Below, one piece after another: positions 56,001 through 64,000 of a stretch of DNA of 64,000 nt. Origin of the DNA: Alitta virens (Eukaryota; Annelida; Polychaeta; Phyllodocida; Nereididae); NCBI GenBank assembly GCA_932294295.1, contig OW028584.1:26187970-26251969 (forward strand), in the 5' to 3' direction. A program made the translations under genes and the position numbers. The notes beneath the pieces are model-generated. The model searched no databases and had not been told where the DNA came from. It worked only from the letters and a program-made list of their open reading frames with translations. Position 1 is the stretch's first letter; each line of letters opens with the position of its first letter.

Positions 56001-59000
56001 ATCAGGAAAAAGCATAGAAGATCATGACTTTTTCTTTGCCAGAGTTCTTTGAGCAGATGAGTCCAGTTGTTCAAGGTCGCATGAAAAATAGAATGTGTCC
56101 TATCATCCAAATGCAGCCTCCTATGAAAAAGATTCTGGTACTACCAACAGTTAAACTGGTAGGGTGGTCGATCCTGGCCTATGGCTTTTGTGCAACCTTT
56201 GGTAATTGCAAAGCAGCTGACATCGATAGAATAATAAATTTCTTGATACATCATATAAATCTGGGGCAAAACATTCTCTCGCACTTGGCATACAACTGAC
56301 AAGTTTACTCAGGCCAACCTAATGCAAAAAAGTAAGGCGAATTATGATATCATGTAGTTACAATTCTGAGCCGATTCAAGGCCAACATTAAGGAGGCTAT
56401 GCTGATTCCTTGCCAACACAGTCAGCCACTTGACAAAAATGATTCCCTACAGAAAAGTGATTTCTTTTAGTAACTTAGACTGTAATTTAATTATTCATGC
56501 AATGTCCACATTCTGATTTGTATTATTTGGAAATAAAGCAAAGAAGGCCAAACAAAAACAGTCTTAAATTTAACTGTTCTTGTATAAATTCCCATTAATT
56601 CACTTCGCAATCATTTCTCCGTTTTTCAGTAATATTCAACCAACAGCTGTTTCATATAAATATTGAACTCCCATTATCAGTTGTTAATGTCGCTGAGAGC
56701 ATAATTCAATGTTTTTTTAATGATTTGATCAATGTCTTGTCGTTTGTCAATGTCAGATTGTCTGTTGTTGTGTTACTAAATTCTTTAAGAGCTCTTTTTA
56801 TCTTTCTATAAAGCTCTTAAATATTACCGATTTAATTGCTATAGAAGGGTTCCTGATAAACCAATGTTATTTATGGCACCAGTGGCACCCACAATTGAGA
56901 TTAATTCTGAAGTTTTTAATCGCACTTTTGTCAGTTTTGTGAATCAAACATTGCTAAAAACCAAGTTGCAGTAGGCCAAGTGAACACATTACATAATGCC
57001 ATTATGCAAAAAGGGGTGGGGTCAAGCTCAGTGGTAACGCACCGGGCTTCCAACCACTTGATCCCGGGTTCAATTCCCAAACCTAAGTTGGATGGCTAAT
57101 CCTTCATCTCACTGCCAAGGTCCCTGCCTGTCCTAATTAGCCCATCAGGTATAGAAATACAGGACATAAAGCCCACATCCATCCACCACCACCATTATGT
57201 AACCCTTATTTAACACCTGAAATGTGGGAATGATGCAAAAAACACTACTGTGCAACTCTGAACATTGTGTGTTAAATCTTCGGACACCCTTGCAGGCAAA
57301 AAACATGAGTTGCCAATATTTTGAACATTATTTGTTTAAATCTTAATACACTTTTGTAGACAAATGTGCTGCCATTATATATTATGCTATCGCTCATTTG
57401 AAAGACAAGAATTTAAGATTTCAGAATATGTTCTTGTTTTGTTTTTTGAGCTTTGTAGATTAATTTGATGCTGAGATATAAGCTGCTGAAAATGGCAACT
57501 AAAGGGCATATTTAGGTTTACCTAGGCAAAGACTATTCCAATATCAAATATCAAAGTAATCGGAATGTTCCCTGATGGTTTCAATATAAGGCCCATTATC
57601 TCAGTGGCTTTCGCATCGCATATTACCTCACAACTATCTTAAAATTAATTTGTGTTACATGCCCCCTGGCAGTTCTTCAGATTTTGTGAAACAAATGTTT
57701 TTTTTATCATTTAGTGGGGTCAAAATTTTCAAAAATCAAAATGCTTGTAAAATTGGCTGTCTATCATATACAGAGAAAAATAAAGGAAAAATATATCATA
57801 AATTAATTAAAATATTGAAATAAATTAATACAAAAAATAATTACCCATAGTTAGTGTATCTGAGGAAAGCAATTCTTTTGGCGAATTCCTCTAGACACCC
57901 TAATTCACGAGATGTGTCTTTAATTAAGAAAAATCCAAACTTTTCCATTTTGCAGATCCATTCATAGAGGGCTCGGTCATCTGTCATCAGCTGTACAAAA
58001 AAAATAAAATAAATAATAAATAAAAAGGTTTATATTGCAAAAATTACAAAACTATTAAATAAATAGAATATTAAATATATCATAGAAATATAGACGTTAT
58101 TTTTGTAATGTTTACTTCAACTGATATACATTTTTAGAGCTTTATCGAGATGGAAGTTTTTCCTCTTTTTTCTTTTTTTTACACTTTAACAATATTATGT
58201 GATATGTAAAAAATAAGTTTTTTTCAGACACTGATCATCACTGTTGATTACAAATAATCTGCAAGTTGTAGTAATATCATCAATAAAACATCAATGAAAT
58301 ACCACTCTATAATTTATGTATAATAATACAATTTATAAACAATTACTTACATTATTGAAAGAATCATTGGGTATATTCTGCAAGAACTCGTTACCCCAGG
58401 GCTCAGCAGGTAGGGGGTACACCTTAGCCCTCTTCTCCAAGTTCTGGTGTGAATACCCCCTTTCTTGAAGCCATTCTAAGGGGTATGGGCTCACATGATC
58501 ATCATCCCATACAATAGTTAGATTGGCACCCTCAATCTGCAAAATATTTCAGATGAATATCTAAATTTAAGAAAGCTTAACATGAAATCCACGGAAATGT
58601 CAACTATTTGTTGAAAAAATTAAATGCCTAAATACCGGTTGTTATGTGATGGGTTTTTATGATTGCTATGTCTAATATATGAAATTACATTTAAATTGTG
58701 ATTTTCCCGCCAAAATGCTTCAACAAAGAAAAAACATCGTCCTTGTTTATATTTGATTATTTTTTTCAAATTGTGCCCCTGGCCAGTTTGTTTGTGACTT
58801 TGTAAGTAATAGCATGTTACCAAGTAAAATAAAGTCGTTTGAAATCAGAAATTATCTTGTGTTTCAATATATTTCTGTAATATGATTTGAGTTTCATTAC
58901 ATGTGATTTATTGAGTGTCAAATTTTTACGTTGCCTCATTATCCTTCCGTCACAAAGGTTTTGTCCTTCCGTCACACTGGAAGTAAGATGCTGCATATAG

Positions 59001-60563
59001 TACTTATTGTGTATATTGAATTAAATTATATTATAAATTTGAGACCACTATTCAGGCAATTGTATTCTGCCATCAAACTAATTGTGTGAATTCACAGAAA
59101 ACCTCATATGTGTAATCAGAAGTCTTGAGGTTGGTTGCAAGAAATGTCCTTCCGTCACGCAGCTATGAAACTGACTTTTCCTAAATTTTTTACACGCTTG
59201 TAAGATTATGTACATTTTTAATTGTTCACAGATATGCAACCATATCACAAATCATTTTAACAGAGTACCTATTTATTTATTAATTATTCAATACAGAAAA
59301 TTCAAATTCCATCAATTTATGTCCTTCCGTCACAATGGATTTCACGTTAATATAAACAACTGTAATAGTATTTTCTTAATATCGAGGGGTTTTAATAACA
59401 TAACCTCGTCATTAAGACCACCCTGGGTGCAAATGTTTATGGTCTTAATAATGGTGAAGTGGTCTGAATAGAGAGGTTATAAACAGTCTTGTCTTAAGGA
59501 TGAGGTAGTCTTAAGAGTGAGGTGGTCTTTATACTGGGAGATCTTAATTGTGGGTTCCAATATACTTTAATATTATAATAAAGATAAGTCACTTTATTAC
59601 GGAACTATGAATTATAAAAAGAAAATATAAATAACAGCCAGTCAGCCAGTAAACAGGTACTACAATAAGTTTCATTAAAAACGGCCCGTCAAATTGAACC
59701 TAGCCAAAGCTGCCACAGCTGGCTGCTCAAAAATGGACATTAAAGCACATATTTATGATATTTTAGATAAAAATATTTACATTTGTCAGTGTTTACACTT
59801 TTTTCTGGTGATAAATGTAAGCAGATTATTACCCATAGATGTGGACAGAAGCAGCTGGCTTTTGCATGTTTAGACCACAGTCAGGTATAGGCTGCATCAG
59901 CTGTCTAGAGTCCACCGTTATTTATGAAACTTACTGTATCTGTGGCGCAGGAGAGTCAATTATGGCCAAATGAACACGCTTACATTAGGTCTATGTGTGA
60001 TAAACTAAAGTCAAATACAGCTGTTATGATAAACAATGGTATGATGAACGAGTCTTTTATGACAAACTCTACTTAAATTATTTACTTATCCTTTTATCAC
60101 ATTGATAATATTTATGTTAAAGTGCTGTTTTCAAGGGGACATATTTTCAAGTATATTCAAGAGATAGATAACTATGGTTTACTCCGACTGGACGGTTTTC
60201 CTATTGTTCTGAGCGGATAATAACCATAAAAATGTTAGTTAACTCCCTCCTGAGTGTAAACTGAACTTTTTTTGCGTAATAACGACAGTAAAACAAACTT
60301 ACAATCAAAGAAATTGGTGACAATGCCTAATGAAGTATAAGTTAGTTATATACGTGAGGTCACTGAGGTGGTCTTAATAGAGAGGTTGTCTTATGAACAA
60401 TATGGTCCTTATATAGATAGATAGATAGATAGATAGATGATAGATGATAGATGATAGATGATAGATGATAGAAGATAGATAGATGATAGATAGATAGATA
60501 GATGATAGATAGATAGATAGATGATAGATAGATAGATGATAGATAGATGATAGACAGATAAAC

Positions 60564-60597
<34 letters not shown>

Positions 60598-62303
60598 GTA
60601 GATAGATAGAGGAGTGATGCTAATGCAATCCTCCCCTCTCCCCCCCCCCCTACGGCGTTGTTAGTTAACTCATTCCATTCGGGATATAGATCTCTGACTA
60701 TTACTTTTTCCGAGCTATCTGTTTTTTTTTTGTTTTTTTTTATCAATCACTGTCAAGTTTGGTCACACGGCTGGCTCACAGACAATGATTAGCATACAAT
60801 TTAGATAATCCAACTTGTTGCGAGACCAATTTCATTTTATACCCATTACTGGTGTCTGCCACAGCCACTCTACATCTTTATTCAGTTTAGATAGATGCTT
60901 TTCAAATGAGTTCACTGGGCATCTGGCAATTTGTGTTTCATACATCCTTCCAAAGTGTGACGGTTGGTTATTATCCCCTCATTATAACATATGTTATAAA
61001 ATTGTCAGGTATTACATGGAAAGCATATATCCTCATGTCCCTTGAACATGTCCAGCTGGCTACTGCAGACTGGACACTTGACCTCTTCAGGAGCATGAGT
61101 TTCTTTACATTGAATCATCACTTTTTGTGCAACACCAAATAAGGCAGTCCTAAATCTGTTGATCTATGACCGTAGTTTCAGCTAATTTTTGCAAGAAGTC
61201 CTTGGTTACCACATTCAAAAAAGCATCAATGAAATAATTGAACTGGTAACCATGGAATTGGACTGCAAGCTAAACAACATCGTTCTGTCAGACGATTGAC
61301 CACATGGCCTATGTATAGACTGTAGATATTATTGACATGTAAATATATTTAAATAAACAAAGAAAAAACTTTCCCTGGATTCGAACCACTGTATATATCA
61401 CTGCTAATATCAAACAAGTCTGGTACTGGTTTCTTTTCACAGACATATCGAAACACACCTGCAAAAAATTCAGTTAAAAGCGATTTGTATCTTGCATGCA
61501 CTAGTTTCTATGTGCCTCAATGTTTAAATGTTACGAGCATAAGTCATTTTATATTAACAGCGGCAGGCAAACGTAATGATGAGATGGTGAAAGTGCTTGG
61601 AGTCCAGACCATGTTATACTTTTACTCCATTCCAAATAGCATTCTAAATCTCATCGACGTTGGCGCGATGTTAGCGACGTCAAAATTATGAATGCCATCT
61701 GGGATGGGTAGGGTCTTTTACTTGCCTCAGCATAGACACCGAGTACAAGGCATCTACAATTTAACGTCTCGTGCGATCGACATCTAGCTGCTTGGATGTA
61801 GTTTATGAATCATCAAGTTAGTACAAAATTTATTTAAATTAATATGCTGTCCAAAAACCTTTGATAGTAAGTGCATAATAATTTTTCATCATTACCTTGA
61901 TTTCTTTAGGTTTGCAGTCAGTAGGCAGGTCCCTCATTCGAAGCAGCCTTGATTTTGAACTAGGCTGATGGCACTTTGGACATTGACAACTATCTCTCAA
62001 CCAAACATAGGAGTAATCCACTGTGCTGCCATCTTGAAACTGAACTTTTAGCAGTTCATCATTATGTTGTGCTGTGACATTGACAGCTGCTGTAGACAGG
62101 CATCTGTTGAAATTACAGAAACTCAAGTCCTGGTAGGTTCCTTTCAAATTCTGTTGATAATTCCCATATTTTTTAGCAAGTATAGAGTACTGTAATGGTT
62201 TAACACCATGCAGGTTAAACCTGAGTGTCCCAGGTTCAAACCTCCTTGAAAATACGCCATTGCTCCTTGCAGAAGCAGCTAGAATCCTAGCAGTAGATTT
62301 CAT
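49932..62303 (-). CDS. BBOX1: Gamma-butyrobetaine dioxygenase (GBBH), eight exons, complete
   Basis: Catalyses Fe(II)/2-oxoglutarate-dependent hydroxylation of gamma-butyrobetaine to L-carnitine. Eight exons join without phase conflict to 455 residues: 62303-61896, 58536-58351, 57990-57845, 52424-52319, 51638-51439, 51138-51093, 50656-50536, 50086-49932. The N-terminal zinc site is C106, C108, C111 (DSCQCPKC) and H150. The iron triad is H271 and D273 (LHCDLP) and H417 (VMHGRE). GBBH-like signatures are VQMLHCIKQ, DFYDIGTDYYKF and the C-terminal RHYEGGYLDWDELHSRRR, which separate it from trimethyllysine dioxygenase. About 70 residues precede the usual GBBH start; they begin MKSTARILAASARSNGVFSR, Arg/Ser-rich without acidic residues, so a mitochondrial presequence is likely although the vertebrate enzyme is cytosolic. 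One intron uses a GC donor. Confidence 0.93.
50230..50335. repeat. Dispersed repeat, inverted copy of 42155-42262
   Basis: AAAATGAGTAATAAGAGGAG, GAAAGACATATGTCTTGCTG and GCTGCTCAGTGAAAAGACT are the reverse complement of the segment in the IAP intron. Lies in BBOX1 intron 7. Confidence 0.85.
50536..50656 (-). CDS. BBOX1: BBOX1 exon 7
   Basis: Acceptor ATTCTGTTAG ends at 50657; donor GGATG|GTAAGG. 121 bases, phase 0 in, 1 out. Encodes VRDYFSHLPAKELTALFKAM and on to LKLKD. Confidence 0.9.
51093..51138 (-). CDS. BBOX1: BBOX1 exon 6, 46 bp microexon with a GC donor
   Basis: Acceptor TTCAATTTCAG ends at 51139. It completes Gln349, then reads FDTTGNMTQINYNNQ, equivalent to the DDKGQVVRINFNN segment of vertebrate GBBH. 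The donor is CAG|GCAAGC, so the next intron is GC-AG. Both phases agree with the neighbours. Confidence 0.88.
51439..51638 (-). CDS. BBOX1: BBOX1 exon 5
   Basis: Acceptor CTTAATTTCAG ends at 51639; donor ATTCA|GTAAGA. 200 bases, phase 0 in, 2 out. Starts VQMLHCIKQ and includes GGENQFADGFHVAE and DIGTDYYKF. Confidence 0.93.
51764..51885 (-). mobile_element. SINE family 2, tail fragment
   Basis: On the minus strand it has the GGTGTCCATTCTGATATGCA-type diverged body, a TATCCCACAG-equivalent phrase and the TTCATTACGTCTGCCTCCAG end shared with other copies. Lies in BBOX1 intron 4. Confidence 0.5.
51908..52182. repeat. GAA/AGA-rich purine tract, about 275 bp
   Basis: Imperfect (GAA)n with GTA, GCA and ACA interruptions. 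It lies in BBOX1 intron 4, with pyrimidines on the sense strand. Several overlapping long frames (poly-Leu, poly-Ser, poly-Arg) are artefacts. Confidence 0.95.
52319..52424 (-). CDS. BBOX1: BBOX1 exon 4 (iron ligands H271 and D273)
   Basis: Acceptor ACACATATCTCAG ends at 52425; donor GGG|GTAAGA. 106 bases. Encodes KSFSVKAKIDPSNAAYTS and on through GLHCDLPYYYYTPG, aligning with the KIDANNVAYT...HTD region of vertebrate GBBH. Too short to appear as an open frame of its own. Confidence 0.9.
54234..54505 (+). mobile_element. SINE family 2, full-length copy
   Basis: Head GCTTGGTGGTCTAGTGGAAA (A box) and GACCCGGGTTCGATGCCGGG (B box), then CACCCTTCATGAGCAACATC, CTATGCTGAGGCAAGTAAAA, GATCCCACTCTTGGGATAAA and GTGTAACATGGGTGGACTC, ending CTCACCTCATCA. 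Best reference copy of this family. It includes a local duplication of an AGTGACTCCATG phrase. Confidence 0.85.
54590..54995 (-). mobile_element. SINE family 2 pieces (tail and head)
   Basis: 54590-54690 contains the inverted GAGGCAAGCAAAAGACCCCA and ATCATCATCA phrases. 54968-54995 contains the inverted head word GGTGGCCTAGTGGTTCG. Unrelated DNA separates them, so this is one interrupted or two partial copies. Confidence 0.5.
56030..56295 (+). pseudogene. LINE reverse transcriptase C-terminal remnant
   Basis: The plus-strand frame reads LVGWSILAYGFCATFGNCKA and ADIDRIINFLIH. The pattern ESILxYGFxxWFGNCxAADxxxLxxVI is a conserved block just after the reverse transcriptase domain in several non-LTR families. 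The flanking frame has no further match, so it is a short decayed piece, antisense within BBOX1 intron 3. Confidence 0.65.
57010..57190 (+). mobile_element. SINE family 1, full-length copy
   Basis: Head GGGGTCAAGCTCAGTGGTAA (A box) and GATCCCGGGTTCAATTCCCA (B box), then CCTAAGTTGGATGGCTAATC, CTCACTGCCAAGGTCCCTGC, CTGTCCTAATTAGCCCATCA and GACATAAAGCCC, with a CATC/CACC tail. Lies in BBOX1 intron 3, antisense. Confidence 0.85.
57845..57990 (-). CDS. BBOX1: BBOX1 exon 3
   Basis: Acceptor TTTTTGTACAG ends at 57991; donor CTATGG|GTAATT. Leaves in phase 2. Encodes LMTDDRALYEWICKMEKFG and on to RIAFLRYTNYG, matching the start of the double-stranded beta-helix domain. Confidence 0.88.
58351..58536 (-). 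CDS. BBOX1: BBOX1 exon 2
   Basis: Acceptor AATATTTTGCAG ends at 58537; donor AAT|GTAAGT. 62 codons, phase 0 at both ends. Encodes WDDDHVSPYPLEWLQERGYS, with the zinc-ligand His150. Confidence 0.92.
60238..60352. repeat. Dispersed repeat shared with 41551-41665
   Basis: Same ordered phrases as the copy in the plus-strand IAP intron, with a few substitutions and indels. Confidence 0.8.
60414..60610. repeat. GATA/GATGATA microsatellite
   Basis: (GATA)n interspersed with GATAGATGATAGAT units, about 195 bases. The YLSIYLSI frame is an artefact. Confidence 0.95.
61555..61790 (-). mobile_element. SINE family 2, tail copy
   Basis: On the minus strand: CTATGCTGAGGCAAGTAAAA, GACCCTACCCATCCCAGATG, then an inserted segment, CATGGTCTGGACTCCAAGCA and CTCATCATTACG. 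About 80 unrelated bases (61624-61700) interrupt the body. Confidence 0.65.
61896..62303 (-). CDS. BBOX1: BBOX1 exon 1
   Basis: ATG at 62303-62301 to ATCAAG|GTAATG, 136 codons, phase 0. Contains the presequence-like N-terminus and the zinc-binding WLRDSCQCPKCHQP motif. Confidence 0.92.
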
Positions 62304-62366
62304 GTCTGTTTGTGCATAGAGTGAACACTCTCAGGCAGCGAAATGTCCCAAATGGCTAGCCTCTCT

Positions 62367-62375
62367 CTTTATATA
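62367..62375 (-). promoter_or_regulatory. BBOX1: TATA box of BBOX1
   Basis: TATATAAAG on the minus strand, about 65-75 bases before the start codon, would place initiation near 62345 and leave a short 5' UTR. Position and sequence are canonical; use is inferred. Confidence 0.5.
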
Positions 62376-62967
62376 TGCATTTGTTGTAAAAAGTAGGCTG
62401 TGACATAGTGCCCCTTGGCCCATCCAAATATTATCTTGCAGTGTCAGAAACATGAATATGAACATAACAACCTTGTTTAAGAAAAACCGAAATTGATTTC
62501 CAATAATAACATAACCCTATGAATAATATATGTGCATGACTGGTTTCTACTATGGATTAATCAATGACAGAATTAGATATATAGAGATAGATAGATAGAT
62601 ATACATAAGTTTTAACCATTCATTGATTGGAATTTTGACCTATTCATTATTCGAACATTGACTAACTGACTAAAAGATCTTTTACAAGTTTGTCATAAAT
62701 CAACACTTATTTTGTAACACAGATTATATATAATTATTTGTTGTATTTTTAGCAATATAACAGACTCTAAATAGAATGATTTTGCGAACGAAGTTTAAAA
62801 ACATAGGCTGCGCTGCAGTTAAACCCTCAGCGACTCCCACATAGTAACAGGCATCATTAAAATTGGTAAGTGTTCGTCCGACAGGCGGGAAGGCGGGTTT
62901 TCATTTCCAGAGCAGAACTTTAACACACACTTTCGTTTCCAGAGCATGTTCCTTTAACTAATCTACA

Positions 62968-63760
62968 ACTAAGATTATCATTTATATTTCCAAAATAGTC
63001 ATATATGAGCTATGGCAATGATCCTAAGAAATATATATGAAATTCAGCAACAATGTTAAGCCACATAAAGATGTTGGGTACAATTTCTTACAAAATGAAC
63101 CTTTAAAAAATGCAAAAAATTATGATGCTTCCTTCATATTCCTCAGCATCCCATACTTAGCAATGACAGCCATAAATGTTGTACAATTCATGTGCATACA
63201 ATTATTGAATATTTGATCATAGTATTGCCATGCTCAACCCATTCAACAGTGTTTTGTTTATAATTAGCAATTTCATAATAATTAGTTGCATAATGATCTA
63301 TATTATTTTCACATGACTCCAATACTTATTTTTTTGTGTACTTCATATACACCTGTAAAGTTTTCGGTTATAAATCCTAATTTAAATGCCATCGATTTAA
63401 TGAAAATCAGCAACCCAACAATTCAGTAACTGTTGAAGGTAATATGGCAATTGGTAATATATAGTTCCTTCAGTTGCCAGCTAAATGTAAACCAGTAGCA
63501 AAAAATATTTTGACTTATAAAGGCATTAAAATTGGTGTGTTGAGTGTCATTCCATAAAAAAAAAAACCTTTAAGATTTGTAGTTATTTATATTTAAACTT
63601 ATTTATTTAAATAAATACAAACCGTAAAGGTTTATTTTGTATGAAATTAAACCCAACATCTTTATGTGGCGTAACGTATTCGCTGAATTTGATATACATT
63701 TCTTAGGAAGCATTGTCATAGCCCATATGACTATTTTGGACAAATGATAATCTTAGACAG
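62968..63760. mobile_element. Inverted-repeat (MITE-like) element
   Basis: About 62968-63110 and 63625-63760 are diverged reverse complements. They share CTAAGATTATCATTT, CCAAAATAGTCATAT, CCTAAGAAAT and GCCACATAAAGATGTTGGGT. A loop of roughly 500 bases separates them. The termini are unclear. Confidence 0.7.
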
Positions 63761-64000
63761 ATATTTCTAGCAAACTGAATGCTCTTATTGTGCGTAAAAT
63801 CTTTAAAAGAGACAAAATGGCAGGATAAGGATAGACGATACTGTTGATGCTCAGTTGGCTTTATTCTAAACAGAATGGATTGCTATTAATATTTTCACAC
63901 TCGTCAGAATATAATGAACAAATGGAGAAATTCAAGAGTTCAGAAAATAGGAAATCTTAGAATCGAATTAGCATTGCATGACAGGCTATGTAAGCCTATT

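Larger units (their letters stand above)
52425..57844 (-). other. BBOX1: BBOX1 intron 3 (5.4 kb)
   Basis: Contains a TGACGTCA (53203-53210), SINE family 2 copies, a LINE remnant, a SINE family 1 copy and AT-rich DNA. No independent gene is supported. Confidence 0.6.
58537..61895 (-). other. BBOX1: BBOX1 intron 1 (3.4 kb)
   Basis: Contains four GTCCTTCCGTCAC words (58942-59334), TTAAGACCACC-type words on both strands, a repeat shared with the IAP intron (60238-60352), a GATA microsatellite, a SINE family 2 copy and a possible zinc-finger-like coding remnant (about 61000-61250, minus). Confidence 0.6.
62304..64000. other. Upstream of BBOX1 to the window end
   Basis: Promoter region first, then AT-rich DNA with a short dispersed repeat (62797-62866) and a foldback-type inverted repeat (62968-63760). 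No gene recognised. Confidence 0.5.

Noticed and set aside
49932..62303. Trimethyllysine dioxygenase as the identity of the dioxygenase gene
   Set aside because: The LHCIKQ, DIGTDYYKF and RHYEGGYLDWDELHSR blocks match gamma-butyrobetaine dioxygenase better. Only the presequence recalls the mitochondrial paralogue.

Overview
The window is nuclear DNA of an animal, most likely a marine bilaterian invertebrate. The supporting evidence is spliceosomal introns, an NK-like homeobox gene, two BIR-RING inhibitor-of-apoptosis (IAP) genes, a gamma-butyrobetaine dioxygenase gene, tRNA-derived SINEs, non-LTR and Tc1-like fragments, abundant tetranucleotide microsatellites and high AT content. I cannot assign a phylum from sequence alone.

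Layout, left to right. Bases 1-32 are the 3' end of a tRNA-Ser gene. Bases 1787-4848 (+) hold the three 3' exons of an NKL-class homeobox gene; its 5' exons are not recognisable here. Bases 4849-15116 are intergenic: a short CpG-richer block with NK-type sites (about 8330-8720), copies of two SINE families, and two minisatellites (40 bp and 49 bp units). Bases 15117-37143 (-) hold a small IAP gene (one BIR, one RING, 228 aa as modelled). Its 20.1 kb first intron contains an 18.3 kb foldback-like mobile element (about 18081-36352). The long inverted arms of that element are built from tandem units, each centred on a short palindrome of the type GATTTAATTAAATC. Bases 41075-44441 (+) hold a second, divergently transcribed IAP paralogue (305 aa). 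Bases 49932-62303 (-) hold a complete eight-exon gamma-butyrobetaine dioxygenase gene (455 aa, apparently with a mitochondrial presequence). The rest is repeats and decayed mobile elements.

The genes do not form a pathway. The two IAP genes are a local duplicate pair, with the same BIR zinc-ligand numbering and the same intron phase before the RING. The BBOX gene would carry out the last step of carnitine synthesis. The homeobox gene would be a developmental transcription factor.

The least ordinary object is the foldback element. It has near-identical terminal arms, a palindromic tandem array with a 1151 bp higher-order repeat on one side only, a roughly 10 kb spacer with nested repeats and a perfect 30 bp hairpin, and no recognisable transposase. 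All exon boundaries were assigned by eye from splice signals, phase agreement and family knowledge; no alignment was run.
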